Under the pieces are notes generated by a model. That model searched no databases, was not told the origin of the DNA, and saw only the letters and a list, made by a program, of their open reading frames with translations. Made by a program: the position numbers and the translations under genes. From NCBI GenBank assembly GCA_039180875.1, contig JBCDCY010000002.1, positions 372,001-436,000 of the forward strand: a stretch of DNA of 64,000 nucleotides, given 5' to 3'. This stretch comes from JBCDCY01 sp039180875. Its GTDB lineage: Bacteria > Pseudomonadota > Alphaproteobacteria > Rhodobacterales > Rhodobacteraceae. Position 1 is the stretch's first letter. Each line of letters opens with the position of its first letter. Shown here in pieces: positions 1-8,287 of the stretch.

Positions 1-57
1 CGGGGGATGGATCGGGTCTGATCCGTCGGGCCGAGGGTCCTCCACCTCGGGCGGCTC

Positions 58-1059
58 TCAGGGCTCGGCCAGGCGAGCCTCCGCGAGCATGTACCATTGC
101 TCCGGACGGGCCCGGATCAAGGGGTCGTAGAGCGCATCGAGCTGGGCGATGAGGTCGCTGCTCCAGGCCGGCTCCGGCTGCTTGTCGGGCGGCATGATGG
201 GGGGATGGAACGTAAGGATCAGGCGGGCGCCGTCGGTGTGCTCCATCGCGCAGGGCACCACCGTCATGGCGAAATGGTGGGAGAGCTTGGCGGCGGCGAT
301 GACGTTCGAGCGCGGCGTCAGCTCTCGACCGAACAGCGGGAAGCGGGAACGCCCGCTAATCACCTCGTCGATGAAGAGGACCAGGCTCGCGCCGCCGGCG
401 ATCAGCCGCATGGTGCGCCGCGGCGTCTCCGGCGCGGCCGGCAGGGCGACGCCGTCATAACGCCGGCGGACGGAGGTGATCAGGCGGTTCTGATAGCGGT
501 CGGATTGCGGCTGGTAGAGGGCGAAGCCGGGGAGCGGCCCCGCGACGCGGAGCCAGGCGCCGAGCGCCTCCCACCCGCCGAGATGGACCGAGGTGAAGAC
601 CACCGGCCGGCCGCGAGCGACGGCTTCGTCCAGATGCTCCTGGCCTCGCAACTCGAAATGCGGCGGGTGAAGGCGCTTGGGGATGGCGGAGAACTCGATA
701 TAGGCCCGCGCGGTGTTGCGCCACCAGGCCTGGAGGACCCGGGCCTGGGCCGCTGCATCCTCGGCCAGATCCGGGCGAAGCCGGGCGAGGGTCCGCGCCA
801 TCGCGGCGACGTAGGGCCGGTGGCTGTTCGCCCGCTCCGGGATCGGGGCGAGCGCTGCGCCGAAGGCGGAGAGCCAGGGCACCGGCAGCGGGCGCAATGC
901 ATGGTGCAGGCCGGTTTGCAGCAGGCCGAGGGCACGGCTTTCGACGTGGTACTTGAGCGCCGCCTGCCGCGCCGCGCCGTTGCGGAAAAGATCGCGGAGG
1001 GGGGGCGCCGGCGGCTCCGGCGCGACCGTCCAGGCCTCCGGCACGTCGCTGAGGCGCAT
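58..1059 (-). CDS. Lysophospholipid/lipid A-type acyltransferase (LpxL/HtrB family)
   Basis: This 333-residue protein belongs to the LpxL/HtrB acyltransferase family, which adds a second acyl chain to a lipid at the inner membrane. It carries the family HX4E motif, HLGGWE, with His159 and Glu164. Further support is the VVFTSVHLGG strand and the RRRYDG and GGASLVLFIDE blocks expected for this fold. The frame is open upstream of 1059, but ATG 1059 is preferred because it overlaps the P450 stop by one base (TGATG), a typical coupling signal. The true acceptor lipid cannot be read from the sequence. The hydrophobic anchor usual for LpxL is weak, so a soluble or peripheral relative is possible. 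The family call is firm; lipid A as substrate is only one option. Confidence 0.85.
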   Translation of the reverse strand: MRLSDVPEAWTVAPEPPAPPLRDLFRNGAARQAALKYHVESRALGLLQTGLHHALRPLPVPWLSAFGAALAPIPERANSHRPYVAAMARTLARLRPDLAEDAAAQARVLQAWWRNTARAYIEFSAIPKRLHPPHFELRGQEHLDEAVARGRPVVFTSVHLGGWEALGAWLRVAGPLPGFALYQPQSDRYQNRLITSVRRRYDGVALPAAPETPRRTMRLIAGGASLVLFIDEVISGRSRFPLFGRELTPRSNVIAAAKLSHHFAMTVVPCAMEHTDGARLILTFHPPIMPPDKQPEPAWSSDLIAQLDALYDPLIRARPEQWYMLAEARLAEP

Positions 1060-2468
1060 CAGGCGGCCGGGCCCCTCCGCCGGAGCAGCATCGGCAGGGT
1101 CGCCCCGGGGCGGAGGGTGAGGCGGCACTCGATCTCTACCTCGTGGCCCGGCGCGAGCACCGGGTCGAACTCCTGCCCCAGGGTGGCGAGGCAGATCACC
1201 GCCTCGGTCAGGCCGAAGACCATGCCGGGACAGATCCGCGGCCCAGTGGCGAAGGGGATGTAGAGGTTCTTCTCCGGCCGCGGCGAGACCCGGGGATCGA
1301 ACCGCTCCGGCACGAAATGATCGGGCTGGGACCAAAGCTCCGGATTGCGGTGCATCAGCCAAGGCACGACCAGGACGAGAGAGCCCTTGGGCACCGGCCA
1401 GCCGTCGATGGTGTCGTCCTGCATCGCCTCCCGCCCGAGGATCGGCACGGGGGGGTAGAGGCGCAGCGTCTCCTCGACGATGGCGCGGGTGTAGACCAGC
1501 TTCGGCATGTCGGCCAGCGTCGGGGCCCGGCCACCCAGGACCTGGTCGAGCTCGGCATGCAGGGTCTCCCGCACGCGTTTGGACTGGGAGATCATGTACC
1601 AGGCCCAGGCGAGGGTGTTGGCCGTGGTCTCATGCCCGGCCATGAAGATGACGATGGCCTCGTTGCGGATCGCCTCCCGCGTCAGCGGCTCGCCGTCCTC
1701 GTCCCGGGCCTGGAAGAGGCTGGTGATGACGGCGTCCTCGTCCCCCTCCTGCCCGGCCAGGCGGTCGATCACGTCGTCGAGCACCCGATGCACCCGGCGA
1801 AGGGCGCGTTGCACCCGCAGACCGCGCCAGCGCGGCAGCCAGTCGGGCAGGCCGAGCAGCCAGCGGAGGTCGATCTGGTCGATGTGGCGCTGGTAGTCGG
1901 CGAAGCCGGCCACGACCTCTCCGGTGAACTGCCGGCCGAGGCGGCGGCCGAAGATGGTGCGGGAGATGATCTCCGCCGTCAGCTCCCCCATCTCGCCGAG
2001 CACGTTGACCGGCACGTCGGATGGGCGCTGGCGCCAGCTGTCGCGCCATTCGAGCGCGGTCTCGCAGATCGTCGGGGCAAAGGCCGCCATTCGCCGTCCG
2101 TGCACGATCGGTGCGACGATCGAGCGGCGGAGGCGCCAGGTCGCGCTGTCGCTGACGAACAGGCCATCGCCCAGCAGCGGCGCGAGGGAGTGGCGCATCT
2201 GCGGCGTCTTGCGCTGAAAGGTCTCGTGGCGCTGGATCAACGCCTCCCGCACGAAATCCGGGTCGAGGCAGAGGAAGATCTCTCGCCCCAACACCTTGCG
2301 GCGATGCAGCCGCCGGCTGAAATCGCGGTCCATGAAGATCGCGATGGTGTTCTTGCGCCAAAGCCGGATGGTGTCGGCGATGGGGTAGGGGCGGCTCGGC
2401 CGTGCCGGGAAGGGCGGGCGGAAATCCTCCGCCGCACCGGGATCGCTCGCCAGAATGGGTTCAGGCAT
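1059..2468 (-). CDS. Cytochrome P450
   Basis: A 469-residue class I-type bacterial P450 monooxygenase. All three family signatures are visible: the I-helix oxygen-binding motif AGHETT (277-282), the K-helix ExxR as ETLR (333-336), and the heme loop FATGPRICPG with Cys413 as thiolate ligand. The resemblance to long-chain oxidising P450s (CYP4/CYP102-like, for example ETLRLYPPVP) is an impression from motifs. No reductase or ferredoxin gene is adjacent, so electrons must come from elsewhere. The start is ATG 2468, just before MPEPILASDP; the upstream part of the open frame is Arg/Pro-rich and unlike a P450. The stop overlaps the start of the acyltransferase, so the two are probably co-translated and may act on the same lipid. 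Confidence 0.93.
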   Translation of the reverse strand: MPEPILASDPGAAEDFRPPFPARPSRPYPIADTIRLWRKNTIAIFMDRDFSRRLHRRKVLGREIFLCLDPDFVREALIQRHETFQRKTPQMRHSLAPLLGDGLFVSDSATWRLRRSIVAPIVHGRRMAAFAPTICETALEWRDSWRQRPSDVPVNVLGEMGELTAEIISRTIFGRRLGRQFTGEVVAGFADYQRHIDQIDLRWLLGLPDWLPRWRGLRVQRALRRVHRVLDDVIDRLAGQEGDEDAVITSLFQARDEDGEPLTREAIRNEAIVIFMAGHETTANTLAWAWYMISQSKRVRETLHAELDQVLGGRAPTLADMPKLVYTRAIVEETLRLYPPVPILGREAMQDDTIDGWPVPKGSLVLVVPWLMHRNPELWSQPDHFVPERFDPRVSPRPEKNLYIPFATGPRICPGMVFGLTEAVICLATLGQEFDPVLAPGHEVEIECRLTLRPGATLPMLLRRRGPAA

Positions 2469-2611
2469 CTGCACGCGCGCTGCCCCATGCGCTTGGCTTC
2501 GGACCGGATCGCCCTGCCGATCGATATAGGCTCCCCCGGATGCGAGCAAGCGCTGCCCCTTTTGCCGTCCCTGGGTTAGGCTTGCGCCAGGTTGCGAGGA
2601 GGGCGAGCGGC

Positions 2612-3739
2612 ATGGCGGAGACGATGGGAGCGAACGGAGCGCCCTTTCGGGCGGATCATGTGGGCAGCCTGCTCCGCCCGCCGGCGGTGCAGGCGGCGCG
2701 GAAGGCACATCTGCAGGACGGCACGGTGGATGCGGAGGCGCTTCGCGCGGCGGAGGATGCGGCCATTCGCACCCTCGTTACGCGCCAGCAGGAGGCCGGC
2801 CTGCCGGTCGTCACCGATGGAGAGGCGCGGCGGTCGTTCTGGCACTACGACTTCATCGGTGCGCTCGACGGGTTCGAGTTGGTGGAGCGCGGCGAGGGCG
2901 TGGCCTTCGCCGGCAAGCGGCTCCGCCCGATCCATCCGACGATCACCGGGCCAGTCGACTTTCCCGACGACCATCCGATGCTCGAGCACTTCCGTTATCT
3001 GGCCTCGCTGGCGGAGGTGATGCCGAAGATCTCCATCCCCGGCCCCTCCTGCTGTCATTTCCGCACCGCAAAGGCCGATATCGGGCCGGAGATGTACCGC
3101 GACACGGAGGTGCTGTTCGCCGATATCGCGGCGGCCTATCGCAAGGCGGTAGCAGCGTTCTACGCCATCGGCTGCCGCTATCTGCAGATGGATGACATCT
3201 TCTTCGCCTATCTCTGCGACCCAAAGCACCGAGCTGAGAAGGAAGCGGCGGGGGAGGATCCGGACGATCTGATCGCGAAGTACGCCTGGATGATGGAGGA
3301 GGCGATCCGCGACCGACCGGCCGACATGGTGATCGGCATGCACCTCTGCCGCGGCAACTTCCAGTCCACCCATGCGGCCGAAGGGGGTTATGACGCGGTG
3401 GCGGATGCGATCTTCAACCGCACCAGCGTCGACATCTACTTCATGGAGTACGACACCGAGCGGGCCGGGGATCTGACGCCGCTCCGCCACCTGCCGAAAG
3501 GGCGTAAGCGTGTGCTGCCGGGCTTCATCACCACCAAGCACGGCACGTTGGAAAGCGTCGACGCGGTGCGCCGCCAGATCGACGCGGCGGGACGGCACGC
3601 CGATATCGCGCAGCTCGGCATTGCGCCGCAATGCGGCTTTGCCTCGACCGAGGAGGGCAATCTGATCGACGAGGACGATCAGTGGCGCAAGCTCGCCCGG
3701 GTCGTCGAGGTGGCCGAGGCGGTCTGGGGCACTGTCTGA
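2612..3739 (+). CDS. MetE C-terminal-like cobalamin-independent methyltransferase
   Basis: A 375-residue single-domain relative of the catalytic half of cobalamin-independent methionine synthase (the YxjG/YxjH type), which transfers methyl groups to a thiol. The zinc ligands can be placed: His244 and Cys246 in MHLCRGN, Glu279 in MEYD, and Cys341 in PQCGFAS. The N-terminal ADHVGSLLRP block is also typical. It is half the length of full MetE and lacks the N-terminal barrel, so it may use a methyl donor other than methyltetrahydrofolate polyglutamate. ATG 2612 has a clear GAGGAGGG ribosome site about ten bases upstream. The gene is divergent from the P450 and convergent with the small secreted gene. 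Confidence 0.87.
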   Translation: MAETMGANGAPFRADHVGSLLRPPAVQAARKAHLQDGTVDAEALRAAEDAAIRTLVTRQQEAGLPVVTDGEARRSFWHYDFIGALDGFELVERGEGVAFAGKRLRPIHPTITGPVDFPDDHPMLEHFRYLASLAEVMPKISIPGPSCCHFRTAKADIGPEMYRDTEVLFADIAAAYRKAVAAFYAIGCRYLQMDDIFFAYLCDPKHRAEKEAAGEDPDDLIAKYAWMMEEAIRDRPADMVIGMHLCRGNFQSTHAAEGGYDAVADAIFNRTSVDIYFMEYDTERAGDLTPLRHLPKGRKRVLPGFITTKHGTLESVDAVRRQIDAAGRHADIAQLGIAPQCGFASTEEGNLIDEDDQWRKLARVVEVAEAVWGTV

Positions 3740-3884
3740 GGCGAGATCGGCGGGCAGGGGCGCCGGCTGCGGTCGCGGATGCCTCCGGCGGGGATAGTTT
3801 GGCCAGCAGGAGTGGTGCGGTCTCTGGGGACGGCGCCGCCACTTTGGCTGGCGTCGGCTGCTCTGTGATGTGGGGACACGGTTT

Positions 3885-3917
3885 GGCGCCCATCCCCTTC
3901 TTTGGAGGATGGGCGCC
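3885..3917. terminator. Bidirectional hairpin terminator
   Basis: A perfect 11-bp inverted repeat (GGCGCCCATCC at 3885-3895 with its complement at 3907-3917) encloses an 11-base loop. It lies between two convergent genes, so it probably ends transcription from both sides. There is no long T tract, so it may depend on Rho or on the stem alone. Confidence 0.65.
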
Positions 3918-3969
3918 GTCCGTCGATCAGCAGAACCTAAAGGCGAGGGACACGAATTCGCCGGCCGTC

Positions 3970-4305
3970 CTACTGATACGGGTTGGCCACCTGCTGCATC
4001 ACGGTGGCCAGGATTAGCACGCAAGCCCGTCGTTCCGATCGCTCGTCGAGCCCCTCTCGAAGGCTCGCCATGCAGCGGGCGACAACCTCCGATCTCGGGT
4101 CGCGATCCTCCGCGACCACCCCCGGCCGGGCGGACACCCTCGTCTCGTCCGCCACGTCGGGGCAGCGACCGGTCCCCTCTTGACCGGCTTGCATGCATTG
4201 GTTGTGCACGGCACGAGCCAAGGTGTATTCCTCGGTCCCGGCCGGCACAGCTGCTCCTGTAGCGAGTGTGAGAGCAGCAACGATAACGTGAGATGCCCGG
4301 GGCAT
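3970..4305 (-). CDS. Small secreted protein with four cysteines, unknown function
   Basis: A 111-residue protein I do not recognise. It has a signal-peptide-like start (MPRASHVIVAALTLATGAAVPAG), with cleavage expected near residues 19-23, followed by a mature part of about 88 residues. That part holds cysteines at 37, 48, 78 and 95, enough for two disulfide bonds in the periplasm. ATG 4305 has an excellent AAGGAGGG ribosome site five bases upstream, and a near-consensus promoter lies at 4420-4448, so I treat it as a real gene. It stands alone between a terminator and a promoter. An overlapping frame on the same strand (4014-4325) lacks these signals. Confidence 0.65.
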   Translation of the reverse strand: MPRASHVIVAALTLATGAAVPAGTEEYTLARAVHNQCMQAGQEGTGRCPDVADETRVSARPGVVAEDRDPRSEVVARCMASLREGLDERSERRACVLILATVMQQVANPYQ

Positions 4306-4661
4306 CCGACCCTCCTTCCCCTCATCCGAACCTGCTGCTCACCAGGTCCGGGGAGCGCGCTTTCGGTCCATCGAGACAGTATCTACCGAGAAACCTTTGC
4401 GCGTCGTTAAAGTCAGTAAAATATGAGAAGACGGCGAAATAATGTCAAAAAAGGACGGCTTTGCGGCAGCCGTTCCGGGGCCTCGTTCCAGTCTCCTGTG
4501 CCATTTTTGCAGCGACTCATTAACGGCGCGCTCCAGGGCGGAGCATCTGTGACCACAACCTTACGTAGTGCCTTTTCGCACAGCCAAGTCAAAAAATGCC
4601 CCGCCCAGGCCGGTGCGAGCAATACAACCTAGACGAGTATTTCGAACTCAGGCGGCGGCGT
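4306..4661. other. Intergenic stretch, AT-richer than its surroundings
   Basis: This 356-base gap holds the promoter of the small secreted gene (4420-4448) and its 5' leader. The rest (4449-4661) shows no convincing gene. A second TTGACT element reads leftwards near 4592, but without a good -10 element. A 69-codon frame at 4423-4632 has no ribosome site. The lower GC content is clear against the neighbouring genes. Confidence 0.5.
4420..4448 (-). promoter_or_regulatory. Sigma-70-type promoter for the small secreted gene
   Basis: On the minus strand TTGACA (4448-4443) is followed after exactly 17 bases by CATATT (4425-4420). The -35 is a perfect consensus and the -10 matches at four positions. 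Transcription would start near 4413, giving a leader of about 108 bases before ATG 4305. Confidence 0.6.
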
Positions 4662-5525
4662 CTACTTGACCGGATTTATCGGCCGGTCGAGGGTCCAGTC
4701 GTAGGTGCCACGGTCGCGATCACGGACCGCCCCCTTCCAGCCGATTTCTTCCGCGCGCCGTTTAAAAGCGAGACCTTCGGGCGAATGGCGGGTGATGCCG
4801 TCGAACAGCGTGGCGATCATCTGGGTCTGGGCGAGACCCTGGGCTTCGATCGCCTGATTGATCATCAGTTTTTGCATCATCAGCTGGTTGACGGGTACGG
4901 TCGCGATTCGTTCCGCCAGTTTCTCGACTTCTACGTCGAGATCCGATTCGGGAACGGCCCGGGCGACCAGGCCGATGCGCGCCGCCTCCCGCCCGTCGAT
5001 GCGGTCGCCGGTGAAGAGCATGCGCTTGGCCTGCTCCGCCCCCAGGCGATAGACCCACATGGCCGTCGTCGGGCAGCCCCAGACCCGGGCCGGCATGTAG
5101 CCGATCTCCGCCGTCTCGCCCATCACCACCAGATCGGAGCAGAGCGCGATGTCGGAGCCGCCGGCCACCGCATAGCCGTGCACCTTGCAGATCACCGGCC
5201 GGTGGGAACGCCAGAGCGCCATGAAATGCTCGGTGTTGCGCATCATGAAGGCGTAGTCCTGCATCGGGTCCCAGGGCATCTCCTGGGTCACGGCATTGCC
5301 CGCACCACCCGCCGCCTCGGCATAGTAGGTGAGGTCGTAGCCCGCGCAGAACGCCGCCCCGGCGCCGGAGAGCACGATGACATGCACGCCGTCCTCGCCA
5401 TTGGCCCGGGCGACGGCATCGGAGAGGGCGGCGGGCACTTCGTCGTCGATGGCGTTCAGCACCTCGGGCCGGTTGAGGGTGATGCGGGCGATGCGCCCGT
5501 CCCGCTCGTAGTGCACCTTGGCCAT
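4662..5525 (-). CDS. Crotonase superfamily protein (enoyl-CoA hydratase-like)
   Basis: A 287-residue crotonase-fold protein acting on an acyl-CoA. The oxyanion-hole segments are present as AFCAGYDL (58-65) and GYAVAGGSD (117-125). The two glutamates of classical enoyl-CoA hydratase are not in their usual places: the GGGCE-type motif reads GGSD and the second site reads PARVWGCP. The reaction may therefore differ from hydration, for example isomerisation or hydrolysis. Of two nearby ATG codons, 5525 is chosen because GAGGAG sits about seven bases before it, while it abuts the ATG at 5531. It is the last gene of the permease-GNAT-crotonase operon, with an 11-base gap from the GNAT gene. Confidence 0.85.
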   Translation of the reverse strand: MAKVHYERDGRIARITLNRPEVLNAIDDEVPAALSDAVARANGEDGVHVIVLSGAGAAFCAGYDLTYYAEAAGGAGNAVTQEMPWDPMQDYAFMMRNTEHFMALWRSHRPVICKVHGYAVAGGSDIALCSDLVVMGETAEIGYMPARVWGCPTTAMWVYRLGAEQAKRMLFTGDRIDGREAARIGLVARAVPESDLDVEVEKLAERIATVPVNQLMMQKLMINQAIEAQGLAQTQMIATLFDGITRHSPEGLAFKRRAEEIGWKGAVRDRDRGTYDWTLDRPINPVK

Positions 5526-5536
5526 GGTCATCCTCC

Positions 5537-6250
5537 TCAGCGTGCCGCCATCAGGGTGGAGAGCGGGATGCGCTCCCGCCCCGTCGCGTCGAAATTGTCT
5601 GGGGCGAGCCATCTCTGCAGGGCCTGCCGAACCTCAGGCCATTCCCGATCGAGGATCGAGTAATAGGCGGTGTCGCGGTTCCGCCCCTTCACCACCAGAT
5701 GGTTGTAGAGGATCCCCTCGAAGCGAAAGCCGAGGCGCCGGGCGGCGCTGCGGGAGCGGGCGTTGAGCGCATTGCACTTCCACTGCAGCCGGCGATAGCC
5801 GAGATCGTCCATGGCATGCAGCATCATCAGCGCCAAGGCCTCGGTCGCGGCCCTGGTGCGCTGCAGGGCTGGGCCGAACCAGATATGGCCGATCTCGATC
5901 CGGCCGGCGGCGGGTTCGACCTCGAGATAGCTCGCGACGCCCTGGGCTGGGCCATCCTCGGGCCTGATGGCGAAAAAGATCGGGTCGAAAGCCATGGCCT
6001 GGGTGCGAAGGAAGGCGATCTGCGCCGCCGCGTCGGGCCAGGGGCCGTAGGGCAGGTAGTCCCAGATCGCTTCGGCCTCAGCGCTGCCATGCCCGGCGGT
6101 GAAGAGCTCCTCCCCGTGTCGGTCGGGGTCCAACGGCTCGAGGCGCACCACATGGCCCTCGAGCGGCCGGCGGGGCGGCACGAGGGCCCGCGGCGCCTCC
6201 ACGGGCCGGTCGGAGAGGGGGCGGGCGTAAGGTTGCTCTGGCGCATCCAT
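5537..6250 (-). CDS. GNAT-family N-acetyltransferase (RimL-like)
   Basis: A 237-residue acetyl-CoA-dependent N-acetyltransferase of the RimJ/RimL type. It shows the substrate-side VVRLEPLDPDRHG start, the ARSRSAARRLGFRFEG motif that follows the acetyl-CoA site, and NHLVVKGRNRDTAYYSIL near the end. The acetyl-CoA loop itself is less typical (ALQRTRAATEAL). The acetylated substrate, a small molecule or a protein N-terminus, is unknown. ATG 6250 overlaps the permease stop by one base (TGATG), so the two are translationally coupled. The presence of an acetyltransferase between a sugar permease and a crotonase is unusual and could mean the imported compound is acetylated, but that is inference. 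Confidence 0.85.
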   Translation of the reverse strand: MDAPEQPYARPLSDRPVEAPRALVPPRRPLEGHVVRLEPLDPDRHGEELFTAGHGSAEAEAIWDYLPYGPWPDAAAQIAFLRTQAMAFDPIFFAIRPEDGPAQGVASYLEVEPAAGRIEIGHIWFGPALQRTRAATEALALMMLHAMDDLGYRRLQWKCNALNARSRSAARRLGFRFEGILYNHLVVKGRNRDTAYYSILDREWPEVRQALQRWLAPDNFDATGRERIPLSTLMAAR

Positions 6251-7224
6251 CAGCGCTCTCCCGGATTGCCGTGGGTCGAGAGCCGCGCGCTCACCACCGC
6301 GGCGAGCAGGACGAGCCCGACCACCACCTCGCGCACATAGCTGCCCACGTTCAACTGCGTCAGTCCATTGTCGAGCACGCCGAGGATCAGCACGCCGAGA
6401 AGCGTGCCGCTCACCCTCGGCTGGGGCTCGGCGATCAGGGCCATGCCGAGGAAGACCGCGGCGATGGCGTCCAGCATCAGGCCCGCCCCCTGGGTCGGAT
6501 TGGCCGACGCGACGCGGCTCGCGTACATCAGACCGCCGAGGGCTGCGCCGAGGCCCGCCGTGGCAAAGGCCGCGATCCGAAGCTGGGTCACCCGAATGCC
6601 GGCGAGGTGGGCAGCCTGGCGATTGCTGCCGATGGCATAGAGATGCCGGCCGGGGCGGGAGCGGCCGAGCATCAGCCAGACCAGCGCGAAGACCGCGAGC
6701 GCCACAAGCGTGAGCGCCGGCAGGGTGAGCGGCCGGCCGTCCCAGGTGCCGAGCGGCAGTCCGCCCCGCGCGAAGGCGCCAAAGGACGCGGGGATGTCGC
6801 GGCCGAAGATCGTGCGGCCGTCTGAGATCAGGAAGGCCGCGCCGCTGAAGATCGTGAGCGTCGCCAGCGTCGCGACGAACGGCAGGATGCCCAGCCGCGC
6901 GACGACAAGGCCGTTTAACGCGCCGCCGATCAGGCCCACGGCGAGCGCGGCTGCCACGCCGAGCAACACCGGCGCCCCCGCTTGGAACGCCACAGCCGCC
7001 ACGACGCCGGAGAGTGAGGCCATTGAGCCGACGGAGAGATCGAAATCACCGGTCACCATCACGACGGTCATAGTGAAGGCAATCACAGCAAGCATAGAGA
7101 CTTGCTGGCTGATATTAATCCAGTTTCTGAATGTGAGGAACGTCTCCGGCAACGCGAGTGCAAAGCCGGCGACGATCGCCAGCGCGCCCAAAAGCGCGCC
7201 GTAGCGGGCGAGGTGGTGGCGCAC
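6250..7224 (-). CDS. Ribose-type (RbsC-like) ABC transporter permease
   Basis: A 324-residue inner-membrane permease of the branched sugar/ribose importer class. It is very hydrophobic, with eight to ten predicted membrane segments, and carries the family motifs MVTGDFDLSVGS, GALNGLVVARLGILPFVATLAT and YAIGSNRQAAHLAGI. It would pass a substrate delivered by the periplasmic protein encoded just upstream. The start appears to be GTG 7224, 19 bases after the binding-protein stop, with only a weak ribosome site. No ATP-binding subunit is encoded in the operon or elsewhere in the window, so an ATPase from another locus must be shared. Confidence 0.92.
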   Translation of the reverse strand: MRHHLARYGALLGALAIVAGFALALPETFLTFRNWINISQQVSMLAVIAFTMTVVMVTGDFDLSVGSMASLSGVVAAVAFQAGAPVLLGVAAALAVGLIGGALNGLVVARLGILPFVATLATLTIFSGAAFLISDGRTIFGRDIPASFGAFARGGLPLGTWDGRPLTLPALTLVALAVFALVWLMLGRSRPGRHLYAIGSNRQAAHLAGIRVTQLRIAAFATAGLGAALGGLMYASRVASANPTQGAGLMLDAIAAVFLGMALIAEPQPRVSGTLLGVLILGVLDNGLTQLNVGSYVREVVVGLVLLAAVVSARLSTHGNPGER

Positions 7225-7243
7225 CCGCTTGCCGGGAGACGCG

Positions 7244-8158
7244 CTACTCGGCCGCGTTCGCCGCGGTGATCAGCGTGGTCGGCACGTAGATCACCGATTG
7301 CCGGATCTCCTCGCCTGCCAGGGCGCGGGCGACCGTGTCGGCGGTGGTGGCGCCGATCCCGGCGAAGTCCTGGGCGACCGAGGCCTCGAAGCTGCCGCCG
7401 GCGGCGATGGCGTCCCGCGCCTGGGGATTGGCGTCGATGCCGGTGATGACGATGCCTTCGTCCGCCCGGCCCGCCGCCTCGATGGCTTGGAGCGCGCCGA
7501 GGGCCGGCTGATCCCAGGCGGCCCAGACGGCGGCGATGCTGCCGGCCTCGGGGTTCGCGGCGAGCAAAGCCTCCATCTGCGCCCGGCTGTCGGCAATACC
7601 TCCGTCCTGCACGTCGGGGGTGATGCGAGCCATGACCTCGATATCGGGGTAGTTGGCGAAGACCGCGTCGGCGATCACGCCGCGCACCTGGACGGGCGGG
7701 AAGGGGTCGAAGACGAACATCACCACGTTGCCCGCGCCGCCGATCCGGTTGGCAACGTAGACCGAGGTCTCCGCCGCCATGGCGTAGCCGTTCGAGGTGA
7801 CGTTGGCGACGATTAGGGGATGGGCGCCGGCGTCCATGCCGAAGACCGGGATGCCGGCTGCATCGGCAGCGGCGAGGCCTGCCTCGACCTGGGCGGGATC
7901 GACGTTCAGCACGATGGCGTCGACGCCGGTGGTCACCGCATCCTCCATCCGGGCGATGACGGCGGCGACGTCGCCGGCCGTGTCGATGGTGTTGACCTCG
8001 AGCCCCAATGCGTCCGCCCGCGCCTCGAACGCCTCGACGTAGAACTGGGTGCCGGGCTGGGCGAGATAGGGCGTGATGACCGCCACCGTATCGGCCAGGG
8101 CTGCGGGGGTCGTGAGCAGCGTGGCGGCGAGCGCGGCGAGATGGCGGGTGATCTGCAT
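7244..8158 (-). CDS. Periplasmic sugar-binding protein (RbsB-like)
   Basis: A 304-residue periplasmic binding protein of the type I (LacI/RbsB) fold. Residues 1-22 form a Sec signal peptide ending in ALA. The mature chain contains alternating Rossmann-like lobes, with GVDAIVLNVDP, AAGIPVFGMDAGA, and ITGIDANPQARDAI characteristic of ribose/xylose-binding proteins. The sugar cannot be named from sequence; the divergent FGGY kinase suggests a pentose or polyol. ATG 8158 follows a strong AGGGAGAGG ribosome site. It is the first gene of the operon, and its promoter should lie in the 129-base gap shared with the kinase. Confidence 0.92.
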   Translation of the reverse strand: MQITRHLAALAATLLTTPAALADTVAVITPYLAQPGTQFYVEAFEARADALGLEVNTIDTAGDVAAVIARMEDAVTTGVDAIVLNVDPAQVEAGLAAADAAGIPVFGMDAGAHPLIVANVTSNGYAMAAETSVYVANRIGGAGNVVMFVFDPFPPVQVRGVIADAVFANYPDIEVMARITPDVQDGGIADSRAQMEALLAANPEAGSIAAVWAAWDQPALGALQAIEAAGRADEGIVITGIDANPQARDAIAAGGSFEASVAQDFAGIGATTADTVARALAGEEIRQSVIYVPTTLITAANAAE

Positions 8159-8216
8159 AGGTCCCTCTCCCTGAGGTGGAGGCGGCGCTTCTGACGGCGG
8201 CCGCTGTCTTTGCCCT

Positions 8217-8228
8217 GAACGGGCGTTC
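8217..8228. promoter_or_regulatory. Possible operator in the sugar divergon
   Basis: A short inverted repeat, GAACG-GG-CGTTC, lies in the middle of the 129-base gap between the divergent binding-protein and kinase genes. Its position would suit a repressor acting on both sides. It is short and has no match to a site I can name, so confidence is low. Confidence 0.25.
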
Positions 8229-8287
8229 GTGCCAGCCTAGGCCGGCCGGTCGGGCTCCGTCGAGCCTCTTGGGCGTGGGGAGGGTGG

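Noticed and set aside
1143..2579. A 478-codon frame antisense to the P450 gene
   Set aside because: The sense strand carries every P450 motif; the antisense product is low-complexity His/Asp/Gly-rich.
4423..4632. A 69-codon frame in the AT-richer gap
   Set aside because: No ribosome site, no promoter in the right direction, and it starts across the promoter of the small secreted gene.
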